Positions 17,906-26,160 of a stretch of 64,000 nt of DNA are shown piece after piece. The position numbers and the translations under genes are program-made. The notes beneath the pieces are model-generated. The model made no database searches, was not told the origin of the DNA, and saw only the letters and a program-made list of their open reading frames with translations. The DNA lies in assembly GCA_026129485.1 (NCBI GenBank), contig JAHCHY010000019.1, forward strand, positions 22,749 through 86,748. The letters run 5' to 3'. How positions within the stretch are numbered: position 1 is the first letter of the stretch; each line of letters starts with the position of its first letter. This DNA is from Cyclobacteriaceae bacterium. Its GTDB lineage: Bacteria; Bacteroidota; Bacteroidia; Cytophagales; Cyclobacteriaceae.

Positions 17906-20900
17906 TTAAAATTTAAAGCCAATGTTAAATCCATAGCTCCGCGAAGAGGGAATAGCCATGTATTCAATACCCGGCAGGGCAGTGCCCCCTGTGTATGACA
18001 TGGTTTCAGGGTCAACGTGCGGAACATCGGTCCACAGGGCCAGGTTTCTGCCTACCAGTGTAATGCTTACACCATGGAATGGCGTTTTGGTAAAAAACTT
18101 ATCCGGCAGCGTATAGCCTATCTGAACTTCGCGCAACTTTACGAAAGATGCATCGTAGATAACACCCTCAGCAATGTTGCGTCCGCCTGTCCAGGCTGTA
18201 TGCCATTGCCGGGGCCGAATCCTGAGGTCGTTTACCCGGAAGGTTCCGTCACCGTTTTGGGTAACTCCTTCCCCGATTACATACGTTCCGGCAGGAGCAT
18301 TCAGCAGTTGTGGATCGGTATTTACGGAAGTCTGCGGGTAGTACCCGTTTTCGCGGCCTTGCAGTGTCTCGATAATCATACCCCCTTCGCGGCCTACGGT
18401 TTGCGTATGCGAATACACCTCTCCGCCATGACGGATGTCGAACAGGAATCCTAACTTAATTCCCTTATAGGTAAACGTATTGTTGATACCCGCCAGCCAG
18501 TCGGGGTTATAGTTTCCGAGCTTGATGCGTTCCGTGGTACGGATCGGCCTTCCCTGGTTGTCGAAAACCATTTGCCCTGTAAATTGCCCGGTAGCATCGT
18601 AATAAGGTTTTGCGGGATCAGTGCTCTGTACACGTACAAAGCCTATCCCGTACATATCGCCCATGCGTTCGCCCACGCGCGCTTCAATGCTTACCGAACG
18701 GCTGGCCATAACATAATTATCCAGGCCGTCTGATAATGATACCACTTCGCTCCTGTTTCGCGAGTAGTTAACATTTATAGCCCATTTAAAATCATTTGTA
18801 CGAACCGGCACACCGCTCAGCATGATTTCCATACCATAGTTCTTGATTTCACCGGCATTGATCGAACGGCTGTTATACCCGCTGGTGATAGACAAGGGAA
18901 TGTTCAGAATCTGGTTTCTTGTAAACGTAGTATAGTAAGCGAAGTCGAGCCCTAAGCGGCCATTTAAAAACATCAGGTCAATTCCGGCTTCATACGAAGT
19001 GCTGATTTCAGGCTTTAAGCTAAAATTGGCTAAGCGGTCTGTTTCGCCATACACCTGGGAGGTGCCAAAAGGATCGCCCGGGTTATAGCTTTGAGTAAAG
19101 GTAAAGGCATCGGTATCATTACCTATTTGCGCAACGCTTGCTCTCACTTTGGCGAAAGAAAGAAACTCAGGTGTTTCAAACATATCGGATACCACTGCGG
19201 TTACAGCTGCCGATGAGTAGAAGTAAGAATTGTTTTCGGTTCCGATGCCTGCATCTTTCAATGCCTGGGGAAGTGTAAGCGCGCTCGACCAGTCGTTGCG
19301 GGCGTTTAAATCCAGGAACAGGATATTCTTGTAGCCTAATTGTGCAAAGGCATACAAGCTGTTGATGCGCTTTTCCACATCGCTATGCGATTGCTGCAAG
19401 GGAATTCTTGAGTTGGTAAGGTTATATATGCCCGGAATGTTTAGCTGGCCGGCATTGACATCTAAAAAGTTCGACTTTTGCCTGAGCTGGTTGCCGCCCA
19501 CAGATGCCGAAAGCGTAAACACCGAAGGCACGATTTCACGATTGAACGTGAGCAGGAAATCTGAGTTGCGTTCTTCCGAAACGATATTGGATTGACGATA
19601 CTGGCCGAACGCGAAACGCTGCGTGCTGAAAGCTCTCCGGAACTCCCTCCGTTCACTGGCAAAGTCAGTAGCGGTGCGCAATTGCAGGCTCAACCAGTCG
19701 GTGAAGTTATACTTCAATGAGATATTCCCGATAACGCGATCCACATACTGGCCGTTGGTATTTTCAAACATGGTAAAGTACGGGTTGTCGTGGTAATTAT
19801 AGTTCCAGTTATACTGCCGTTGCCCTTCCAGGCCCGGCATCCAGTAGTTTTGCTGATCAGCCATTTTTATAGAACGCGGAAACCAGCAGTTGAACAGGTA
19901 CATAATGTTTTCGGTACCATAGCTGATGGACGGGCGGTTGTCGCTCTCGCTTTTGATGTAGCTTACAAAGGCACGGGCTGTAAACTTATCCGTCAGGTTA
20001 TATCCGCCACCAAACGAAACCGTGTTCCTGCGTAAATCGGTGTTGGGCACAATGCCGGTTTGATCCAGGTTAGTGTACGACAACCGGAAGTCGCCATGCT
20101 GGTTGCTCCCGGTGAGCGCCACATTATTAGTAAGCGTTCTTCCTGTTTTAAAGAAGCTCTTCACACCGTCTTTGTCATTCTCCCACAAGGTGGGTGTAAT
20201 AACACTTCCGGCCGGTGCGTTAAGATCGCCCCCGCGAAAAGGAATGGGTTGGCCATTAAGCGTGCGGGGGGAATTATACTGGGCGAAAAGCTGGCCGGTA
20301 AAAGCCGGTCCCCAGCTTTCGTCTGATCCATCCCATGCGCCTGCACCAGACCCGTTCACAAAGTTGAAATTATTGTCGCCCGCGCCAGAACCCTGGCCAT
20401 ACACATTCTGGTATTCCGGTAAGCGGAGGGCCGATTCAAACGTGGTGTTGGAGTTTACTTCCACACCAATTCCCTTCCCCTTTGCACCTTTTCCTAATTT
20501 TGTTTTGATCACAATTACACCGTTAGCAGCTCTTGATCCGTAAAGCGCTGTTGCCGCCCCGCCTTTCAGCACGGTCATGCTTTCGATATCGTCAGGGTTT
20601 ACAAAGCCAGCGCCATTGCCAAAATCCACCTCCAAGTTATTGCGGCCCGAAGCCCCTGTTAACCCGTTGCTGATGGGCACGCCATCCACTACATACAAGG
20701 GTTGGTTTTTGTTCAGATCAAGTGAACGCTCACCCCGGATGGTAACGCGGGAGGAGCCGCCAATACCGGACGGGCTGCCCACCACCGTAACACCGGCTAT
20801 TTTACCGGCCAACTGGTTCACTACATTGGTTTCGCGTGCAACGGTTATATCTTCACCGCTTACGGATTGCACGGCATACCCCAGCGATTTTTTCTCGCGT

Positions 20901-21268
20901 TCAACCCCAAGCGCAGTTACTACAACTTCCGAAAGCTCGGTTGCATCTACGGCCAGCGTAACATCAACCGTTGTTCTGCCGCTAACGGCAACTTCCTGGG
21001 GCTTAAAGCCGACAAATGAAAATACCAGCACATCGGATGGCAAAGCAGAAATAGAGAAAACACCATCTGCGTTTGTAATGGTACCGTTCGATGTACCTTT
21101 AACCAGGATGTTTACACCGGGAATGGGGCTATTGTCTTCAGCCGAAATAACCTTGCCGGAAACTGTGCTTTGTGCGGAGGCGGTAAAGCCTGCCAACACA
21201 AGCACCAACAATACAACCATCCTAAATGGCCGTACTGTAAACTTGGAAACTTGTAGAGGTTGATTCAT
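17906..21268 (-). CDS. SusC/RagA-family TonB-linked outer-membrane transporter
   Basis: A 1120-residue protein begun at the ATG at 21268 (MNQPLQVSKF); the longer frame needs a GTG at 21316. A signal peptide ends FTASAQ. A carboxypeptidase D-like regulatory domain spans about residues 33-115 (VSGKVISAEDNSPIPGVNI). The plug carries the SusC signature PLYVVDGVPIS and VLKGGAATALYGSRAANGVI, and the barrel ends SYGFNIGFKF. With SusD it forms a pedal-bin importer energised by TonB. The operon continues into two phosphatase-type enzymes, and it is divergent from the XRE-cupin regulator of the phosphonate genes. The substrate may be an organophosphorus compound (inference). Confidence 0.92.
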   Translation of the reverse strand: MNQPLQVSKFTVRPFRMVVLLVLVLAGFTASAQSTVSGKVISAEDNSPIPGVNILVKGTSNGTITNADGVFSISALPSDVLVFSFVGFKPQEVAVSGRTTVDVTLAVDATELSEVVVTALGVEREKKSLGYAVQSVSGEDITVARETNVVNQLAGKIAGVTVVGSPSGIGGSSRVTIRGERSLDLNKNQPLYVVDGVPISNGLTGASGRNNLEVDFGNGAGFVNPDDIESMTVLKGGAATALYGSRAANGVIVIKTKLGKGAKGKGIGVEVNSNTTFESALRLPEYQNVYGQGSGAGDNNFNFVNGSGAGAWDGSDESWGPAFTGQLFAQYNSPRTLNGQPIPFRGGDLNAPAGSVITPTLWENDKDGVKSFFKTGRTLTNNVALTGSNQHGDFRLSYTNLDQTGIVPNTDLRRNTVSFGGGYNLTDKFTARAFVSYIKSESDNRPSISYGTENIMYLFNCWFPRSIKMADQQNYWMPGLEGQRQYNWNYNYHDNPYFTMFENTNGQYVDRVIGNISLKYNFTDWLSLQLRTATDFASERREFRRAFSTQRFAFGQYRQSNIVSEERNSDFLLTFNREIVPSVFTLSASVGGNQLRQKSNFLDVNAGQLNIPGIYNLTNSRIPLQQSHSDVEKRINSLYAFAQLGYKNILFLDLNARNDWSSALTLPQALKDAGIGTENNSYFYSSAAVTAVVSDMFETPEFLSFAKVRASVAQIGNDTDAFTFTQSYNPGDPFGTSQVYGETDRLANFSLKPEISTSYEAGIDLMFLNGRLGLDFAYYTTFTRNQILNIPLSITSGYNSRSINAGEIKNYGMEIMLSGVPVRTNDFKWAINVNYSRNRSEVVSLSDGLDNYVMASRSVSIEARVGERMGDMYGIGFVRVQSTDPAKPYYDATGQFTGQMVFDNQGRPIRTTERIKLGNYNPDWLAGINNTFTYKGIKLGFLFDIRHGGEVYSHTQTVGREGGMIIETLQGRENGYYPQTSVNTDPQLLNAPAGTYVIGEGVTQNGDGTFRVNDLRIRPRQWHTAWTGGRNIAEGVIYDASFVKLREVQIGYTLPDKFFTKTPFHGVSITLVGRNLALWTDVPHVDPETMSYTGGTALPGIEYMAIPSSRSYGFNIGFKF

Positions 21269-21401
21269 AGAGGTTGTTTGATTTTTAGAATTATGATCCA
21301 AAAATTCACAATCCACATCACCCAGGATTTAGTAAGAAATTACGCCTTCGTTAATTGCAGCAGCCCAAACCGAACTTTAATAATGTTGCAATAAATTGAC
21401 G

Positions 21402-21412
21402 AATAGGAAACA
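21402..21412 (+). promoter_or_regulatory. Candidate operator half-site in the XRE gene promoter
   Basis: AATAGGAAACA recurs 98 nt downstream within a full palindrome. It falls between a TTG at 21396-21398 and TATAGTTTG at 21422-21430, which resemble -33 and -7 boxes. A regulator bound here would block RNA polymerase. Confidence 0.4.
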
Positions 21413-21492
21413 TCCTAACTTTATAGTTTGCAGCCGTTTTTATATTAACATTCTATTAATAAATGGCTTTGCGCTTTCCCTGATCCGAAAAA

Positions 21493-21509
21493 GTTTCCAA
21501 ATAGGAAAC
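21493..21509 (+). promoter_or_regulatory. Candidate operator palindrome before the XRE-cupin gene
   Basis: GTTTCC-AAATA-GGAAAC is a perfect 6-bp inverted repeat with a 5-nt spacer, nine bases before the ATG at 21519. Its right arm and spacer repeat the half-site at 21402-21412. This is a plausible autoregulatory site. Confidence 0.45.
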
Positions 21510-21518
21510 AAAAAGGAT

Positions 21519-22091
21519 ATGCAGGATGAGCTGATCGGCCGCATCGGTAAAAGAATCAAAGCATTACGAAAAACACGCGGGCTTACCTTACAGACGTTAA
21601 GCGACCGCGCCCACATAACCAAAGGGTTGCTTTCCAAAATTGAAAACTCCAGGACCATACCTTCTCTCCCGGTTTTTCTCCAGGTAGTGCAAGGACTTGA
21701 AGTTTCCACACAGGAATTTTTTGAAAACATGAAGCTGGTGCAGGGCAAAAATTATTTATTGATCCGGAAGGCCGATTATCAGCCTATTCAAAAAGAAGAA
21801 AGGCCGGGCTTTGATTACCGGTTTATACTATCCCAGAATTTACAATCCACAACAATGGAAGCAGTTCTGCTGCACCTGCAGCCTAAAACACAAAGCCAGC
21901 CCACCACCACCGATGGCCTGGAATTCAAGTACATCATTTCAGGCAGGTGCCTGTACCGGATAGAAGACGAAGAGCTCTTATTGCAGGAGGGCGACTCCCT
22001 GTATTTCGATGCCTCGCGGCCACACCACCCTATCAATCCATTCCGGAAGCAGGTAACCATGCTGGTGCTTTACTTCTTAACATCAAAATAA
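21519..22091 (+). CDS. XRE-family transcriptional regulator with C-terminal cupin
   Basis: A 190-residue protein. The ATG at 21519 is chosen because it starts the helix-turn-helix cleanly (GRIGKRIKALRKTRGLTL) and has AAAGGA just upstream; the longer frame would read through the promoter and operator region. Residues 5-60 are an HTH_3 domain (LQTLSDRAHITKGLLSKIE). Residues about 100-185 are a small beta-barrel cupin (GLEFKYIISGRCLYRIED, then EEGDSLYFDASRPHHPINP) that may sense a small molecule. It lies 57 nt before the FAD oxidoreductase on the same strand and is divergent from susC, so it probably controls phosphonate use and possibly the SusCD operon. Confidence 0.88.
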   Translation: MQDELIGRIGKRIKALRKTRGLTLQTLSDRAHITKGLLSKIENSRTIPSLPVFLQVVQGLEVSTQEFFENMKLVQGKNYLLIRKADYQPIQKEERPGFDYRFILSQNLQSTTMEAVLLHLQPKTQSQPTTTDGLEFKYIISGRCLYRIEDEELLLQEGDSLYFDASRPHHPINPFRKQVTMLVLYFLTSK

Positions 22092-22148
22092 AAACCTGCC
22101 GTAAGGGATTGTTGCGTATTTTATTCACTTTGCAGCATTGACTGTTAT

Positions 22149-23306
22149 ATGAACTCAAATCATTTCGACATTATAGTAATTGGTGCAGGCGTTCTCGGAA
22201 CCTTTCATGCTTATCATGCCGCTACGACAAATAAAAAAGTTTTGCTGCTGGAAAAAGATGGTAAGCCCATGCAGGCTACCGTGCGAAACTTCGGACAGGT
22301 GGTGCCTTCGGGTATGAGCGAAAACTGGTTTGAATTTGGCGTGTATGCCACACAATTATATAAACGCATCCAGGCAGAGCTTAACATCGGCATCCGGCAA
22401 AATGGCAGCGTATATCTTGCCTCCGACCCGGACGAGCAGCAGTTGCTTCATGAGCTGAAACAACGAATGGATGAACGCGGCTACGAAGCGCAATTACTAA
22501 CTACCGCACAATGCCTGGAACGCTGGCCCGTGCTTAAGTCGGAATACTGCCGCGAAGGATTGTTTTTTCCGCAAGAGGTAAGCGCAGAGCCAAATTTATT
22601 GATTCACCGGTTACTTAACTATTGCACTGCTAAATTTCCTAATCTTACTTACCGCAATTACGCCACTATTATTACTTGTGATATTGAAAATAATAAGGTT
22701 AAGGTAATAACTAATGAAGGGGAACAGCTTACCGCTGATAAGGTGATTATTTGTAACGGCAGCGAATTTAAAATTTTATTCTCTGATCTGTTTGCAAACA
22801 GTGGAATCGTAATCAGCAAATTGCAAATGCTGCGCACCACACCCATGCCCGCTTTACCCTTAGAGGGAAATATTCTTACCGGGCTTACCACCCGCAGGTA
22901 CGAGTCGTTTGAAGAGTGCCCTTCGTTTGCTTCAATTCAAACGCCCGAACATTTGAAAGAACTAAAGCAATGGGGCATTCATATTCTGTTTAAAAAAGCT
23001 GTTGACGGTTCCGTAATTGTGGGCGATTCGCACGAGTATGTTCAGGCCGGTGTGGAAGAAGCTGGCTATGAGCTTAATCAGCATATTAACAACCTGATGT
23101 GGCAGGAAGCAGCGCGGATTGCGGATATAAAAGACTGGAAGATTGCAGCCTCATGGGCGGGTTACTACTCCCAGCATTCTGAAAAAGATATTATTGAGAT
23201 TGACATGGAAGATAAAATTCACATCCGTACGGCTATTGGAGGCAAAGGAATGACATCATCGGCCGGGTATGCGCAAAAAAGCATAAGCCGGTTGTTAGCG
23301 GGATAA
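22149..23306 (+). CDS. FAD-dependent oxidoreductase, TIGR03364 (phosphonate-catabolism) type
   Basis: A 385-residue DAO-fold enzyme. The FAD-binding motif is IIVIGAGVLGTFHA near the N-terminus. The family-typical RNFGQVVPSG segment follows at about residue 43, and the C-terminal flavin contact is AIGGKGMTSSAGYAQ. The TIGR03364 clade is named for its presence in phosphonate degradation operons; characterised relatives oxidise 2-aminoethylphosphonate or its N-methyl derivative to phosphonoacetaldehyde (family knowledge). That product is the substrate of PhnX, and a PhnX-like gene lies about 1.5 kb downstream, convergent. There is no signal peptide, so it acts in the cytoplasm. No ammonia-lyase or transaminase (PhnW) is present in the window. 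Confidence 0.82.
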   Translation: MNSNHFDIIVIGAGVLGTFHAYHAATTNKKVLLLEKDGKPMQATVRNFGQVVPSGMSENWFEFGVYATQLYKRIQAELNIGIRQNGSVYLASDPDEQQLLHELKQRMDERGYEAQLLTTAQCLERWPVLKSEYCREGLFFPQEVSAEPNLLIHRLLNYCTAKFPNLTYRNYATIITCDIENNKVKVITNEGEQLTADKVIICNGSEFKILFSDLFANSGIVISKLQMLRTTPMPALPLEGNILTGLTTRRYESFEECPSFASIQTPEHLKELKQWGIHILFKKAVDGSVIVGDSHEYVQAGVEEAGYELNQHINNLMWQEAARIADIKDWKIAASWAGYYSQHSEKDIIEIDMEDKIHIRTAIGGKGMTSSAGYAQKSISRLLAG

Positions 23307-23471
23307 CGCTTTATGGGTATTTCCAGGTATGCGGATCAACTGCCTTTTGATCGCAAGCAAGCTTGAGTTTCCTGCTTCTGTATTACTACAGGCTGGTTAT
23401 AAAAAAATCACCATTCTGAAAAATGGTTTCCGGAAAGAAGCTAATTTTAGCAAAAACGGAATCCGGGATTG

Positions 23472-24767
23472 ATGGAACAAAAGCACAAGATCACCCGTTG
23501 GCTGGAAAGCACGCACACCACCTGGTTTACAATCTATGCATCGCTTTGTGCATTTGCCTTATATACCTGTGTATATGCCTTTCGTAAAACATTCGCAGTG
23601 GCTACGTTCAGTGGTCTTTCGTTTGCCGGATTTGACTACAAAGTCTGGCTGGTTACTTTCCAGGTGATTGGTTACGCGCTTGCCAAGTTTATCGGCATAA
23701 AAGTAATCTCCGAGCTTAAAGCACGTTCACGTGGCTTCGGCATCTTATTAATGGTAGCCATTGCGGGGGCATCGTGGCTTTTATTTGCGCTTGTACCCGC
23801 GCCTTACAATATAATATTTCTCTTTACAAACGGACTCCCGCTGGGTATGGTGTGGGGCATGGTTTTCGGTTACCTCGAAGGCAGGCGCATGACGGAAGTA
23901 TTGGGTGCATCGCTCGCTGTAAGCTTTATCTTTTCAGCAGGACTCTGCCGCTCGGCAGGCGCCTATGTAATGCGGGATTGGAATGTGTCGGAATACTGGA
24001 TGCCGTTTGTCGTGTGCTGCCTCTTCCTCCTGCCGTTGCTGGCATTTCAATTCTTATTAGACAAGCTGCCTCCGCCATCCGAAAAAGACGAGCAGCTCCG
24101 CACCAAAAGATTACCCATGAATAAGGAGGAAAGAAAAAACTTTACAAAAGCCTTTCTTCCCGGCATCGTGCTGTTCACCCTTTGCTATGTGCTGCTTACT
24201 GCCTTTCGCGATTTCCGCGATAATTTTTCTGCAGACATCTGGAAAGCTTTAAATATGGGCGATGATCCTTCTATTTATACCAAAACAGAAATTCCGGTAT
24301 CATTAATTGTATTGGTTTGCATGGGTAGCTTAATGCTGATCAAAAACAACAAGCTGGCTTTAATGATCAACCACCTGATTATTGCTTTTGGCATGATCCT
24401 GATTGGCATTGCCAACCTGATGTTTGAAGCACAGGTAATCGGCCCTGTGTTGTGGATGACGCTGGTGGGAATCGGCTTGTACCTGGGGTACATTCCTTTC
24501 AACAGCATTTTCTTCGATCGCCTGATTGCAACCTTCAAATATGTAAGCACCGTTGGCTTTATTATGTACGTGGCCGATTCTTTTGGCTACTTAGGCAGTG
24601 TGGCCGTATTGTTCTATAAGAACTTCTTTCAGAAAGGTCTGAGCTGGCTCAGCTTCTTTCTTACAGGTGGCTACGTGATGTCAGTTGCAGGTACAATCCT
24701 GATATTAGGATCCATGCTGTACTTCCATCAAAAGCACAGGGCCCGAAAGAAGCAGCAAGCTATTTAA
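23472..24767 (+). CDS. DUF5690 family MFS-like permease
   Basis: A 431-residue membrane protein started at the ATG at 23472 (a TTG precedes it directly). About 12 hydrophobic segments are visible, with a central cytoplasmic loop rich in Lys and Glu near residues 200-220. The N-terminal YTCVYAFRKTF and the LEGRRMTEVLGA loop recall the organophosphate:phosphate antiporter branch of MFS, although the family is only catalogued as DUF5690. Its position inside the phosphonate gene set makes it a candidate organophosphonate importer (inference). Its 3' end overlaps the convergent PhnX-like gene by 8 nt. Confidence 0.75.
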   Translation: MEQKHKITRWLESTHTTWFTIYASLCAFALYTCVYAFRKTFAVATFSGLSFAGFDYKVWLVTFQVIGYALAKFIGIKVISELKARSRGFGILLMVAIAGASWLLFALVPAPYNIIFLFTNGLPLGMVWGMVFGYLEGRRMTEVLGASLAVSFIFSAGLCRSAGAYVMRDWNVSEYWMPFVVCCLFLLPLLAFQFLLDKLPPPSEKDEQLRTKRLPMNKEERKNFTKAFLPGIVLFTLCYVLLTAFRDFRDNFSADIWKALNMGDDPSIYTKTEIPVSLIVLVCMGSLMLIKNNKLALMINHLIIAFGMILIGIANLMFEAQVIGPVLWMTLVGIGLYLGYIPFNSIFFDRLIATFKYVSTVGFIMYVADSFGYLGSVAVLFYKNFFQKGLSWLSFFLTGGYVMSVAGTILILGSMLYFHQKHRARKKQQAI

Positions 24768-25446
24768 CCCCGATTATTGTAAGCACTTCGTCCACATTTT
24801 CGGCAAGGTGTGTGTGTGGTTCCATTTTGAGCTGTTCGGGAGTATAGGCACCGGTTGTAATGCCAATTACATGCTGGCAGCCTGCACGTGTACCCTCCTG
24901 CATATCGCTTGCCGTATCGCCAACCTTTACCACATGCTTAATATCCGTTATGCCCGTGCGCTTCATCGCTTCAAAGATCATATCCGGTGCAGGTCGGCCG
25001 TTTTCCACTTCATCACTTGTTACACTGGTATCCAGCAATCCTTTTTCTATCCACCCCAGCCGTTTTAATAATTCATCCGTAATCTCCCGGTCAAAGCCTG
25101 TGTCGACAGCCACTTTTATTCCGGCTTGCTTAAGTAGTGCGAACGTTTCGCTTACACCCTGCTTTTCCCCAACCGAGCTATCGTAGCGGTAGAAGTCAAT
25201 CATGCTGTCCACGAAGTACCGGTGTATCTCCTCCACAAATTCATCTGTAAAAGAAGCCCGGCCGCCATCCGCTAAAAGTTTTTTTATGGCTACGGGCTTA
25301 GGTATTCCCATCAGGTCGGTAGCCTGCTGCAGCGATATATTTACACCGCCTTTATCAATAAGCGCTTTTTGCAATACCCGTGGTACATCAAAATTATCTC
25401 TAACGGTAGTTCCGGCCAGATCAAAAACTACAAGCTGTGTTTGCAT
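24760..25446 (-). CDS. PhnX-like phosphonatase (HAD superfamily, TIGR03351 type)
   Basis: A 228-residue protein starting at the ATG at 25446; a TTG at 25512 would add 22 residues. The HAD motif I is FDLAGTTV, the DxAGT variant that marks the phosphonatase group, with nucleophile Asp9. Lys50 in LMGIPKPVAIKK falls at the position of the Schiff-base lysine of PhnX (Lys53 in the Bacillus cereus enzyme, where the nucleophile is Asp12; the offset of three is the same). Motifs III/IV are in HVVKVGDTASDMQEG. The predicted reaction is C-P cleavage of phosphonoacetaldehyde or a close analogue to give phosphate. It is divergent from the PhnZ-like gene and convergent with the permease. Confidence 0.85.
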   Translation of the reverse strand: MQTQLVVFDLAGTTVRDNFDVPRVLQKALIDKGGVNISLQQATDLMGIPKPVAIKKLLADGGRASFTDEFVEEIHRYFVDSMIDFYRYDSSVGEKQGVSETFALLKQAGIKVAVDTGFDREITDELLKRLGWIEKGLLDTSVTSDEVENGRPAPDMIFEAMKRTGITDIKHVVKVGDTASDMQEGTRAGCQHVIGITTGAYTPEQLKMEPHTHLAENVDEVLTIIGVK

Positions 25447-25508
25447 GATGTCAGCATCTTTTTTCAGGGGTAATGTTAGAAATAACTTATGGCAGAAAAA
25501 ACCTGTGC

Positions 25509-25527
25509 TCAAATATTAATTATTTGA
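25509..25527. promoter_or_regulatory. Candidate operator in the phnX/phnZ-like divergent promoter
   Basis: TCAAATA-TTAAT-TATTTGA is a perfect 7-bp inverted repeat with a 5-nt spacer in the 153-nt gap between the two divergent genes. The spacing equals that of the 21493-21509 palindrome, although the arms differ. The region is AT-rich and could also simply be promoter DNA. Confidence 0.35.
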
Positions 25528-25599
25528 TAATAGTATATTCGTTGCCATTCATCGCCTTGCTCTCAAACTTGCACATACAACTATAATTCATAATGCCAT

Positions 25600-26160
25600 A
25601 TGAACGCGGAAGAAGTTACTAAAGAAATTTTTGATCTCTATGAAAAGTACGGCCGTGCCGATTACATTGGCGAACCTGTTTCACAAATTGAGCACATGTC
25701 GCAATCGGCCGGGCTGGCGATACAGGCCGGTGCCGATGATGAGGTAGTGCTGGCAGCTTTCTTCCACGACATCGGGCATATTTGTGTTCAGAATGACTCA
25801 AGCCTTAAAATGGCATCGTATGGAATAAAGAGTCATGAAGAAATCGGGGCCGGCTTTTTGCGCTCACGCGGATTTTCAGAACGAATGGCGCAACTGGTAG
25901 AGAACCATGTTAAGGCCAAGCGATACCTTACCTATAAATACCCGGAATATTTTAATCAGCTATCGGAGGCAAGCAGGCAGACGCTGATTTTTCAAGGCGG
26001 AGTTATGACAGCAGCAGAGGCTACCGAATTTGAGCAAGACCCCCTGTTTGAGCACAGCATCCTGCTTCGTAAATGGGACGAAGCCGCCAAGGAAGTAAAC
26101 GTTCCGGTAATGGAAATTGAAAAGTTGAAGGCTACCTGCCTGCGTGTACTTAAAAGGTAG
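25600..26160 (+). CDS. PhnZ-like HD-domain oxygenase (TIGR03276 type)
   Basis: A 186-residue cytoplasmic protein. All residues expected for the mixed-valent di-iron site of PhnZ are present at matching spacing: His32, His56-Asp57 (FFHDIGH), His79, His103 and Asp160. The Tyr/Glu substrate-lid pair of PhnZ is matched by Tyr22 and Glu25 in DYIGEPVSQ. PhnZ cleaves 1-hydroxy-2-aminoethylphosphonate to glycine and phosphate with O2 (family knowledge). The 2-oxoglutarate dioxygenase PhnY that makes this substrate is absent from the window, so the true substrate may be another 1-hydroxyphosphonate. The gene is divergent from the PhnX-like gene. Confidence 0.85.
   Translation: MNAEEVTKEIFDLYEKYGRADYIGEPVSQIEHMSQSAGLAIQAGADDEVVLAAFFHDIGHICVQNDSSLKMASYGIKSHEEIGAGFLRSRGFSERMAQLVENHVKAKRYLTYKYPEYFNQLSEASRQTLIFQGGVMTAAEATEFEQDPLFEHSILLRKWDEAAKEVNVPVMEIEKLKATCLRVLKR

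Noticed and set aside
17884-18027. N-terminal extension of the SusD-like protein from an ATG at 18027
   Set aside because: It would lie inside the end of susC and put 48 residues before a perfect lipoprotein signal; the ATG at 17883 is the natural start.
21396-21518. Longer XRE regulator beginning at a TTG/ATG-rich stretch upstream
   Set aside because: This stretch contains promoter-like boxes and the candidate operators, and the extra residues precede a complete HTH domain.
23410-23436. Hairpin ACCATT-N6-AATGGT and palindrome TTTCCGGAAA before the DUF5690 gene
   Set aside because: The hairpin would terminate only on the minus strand, where no gene ends. The palindrome lacks the 5-nt spacer of the operator at 21493-21509, so a link to the regulator is too weak to claim.
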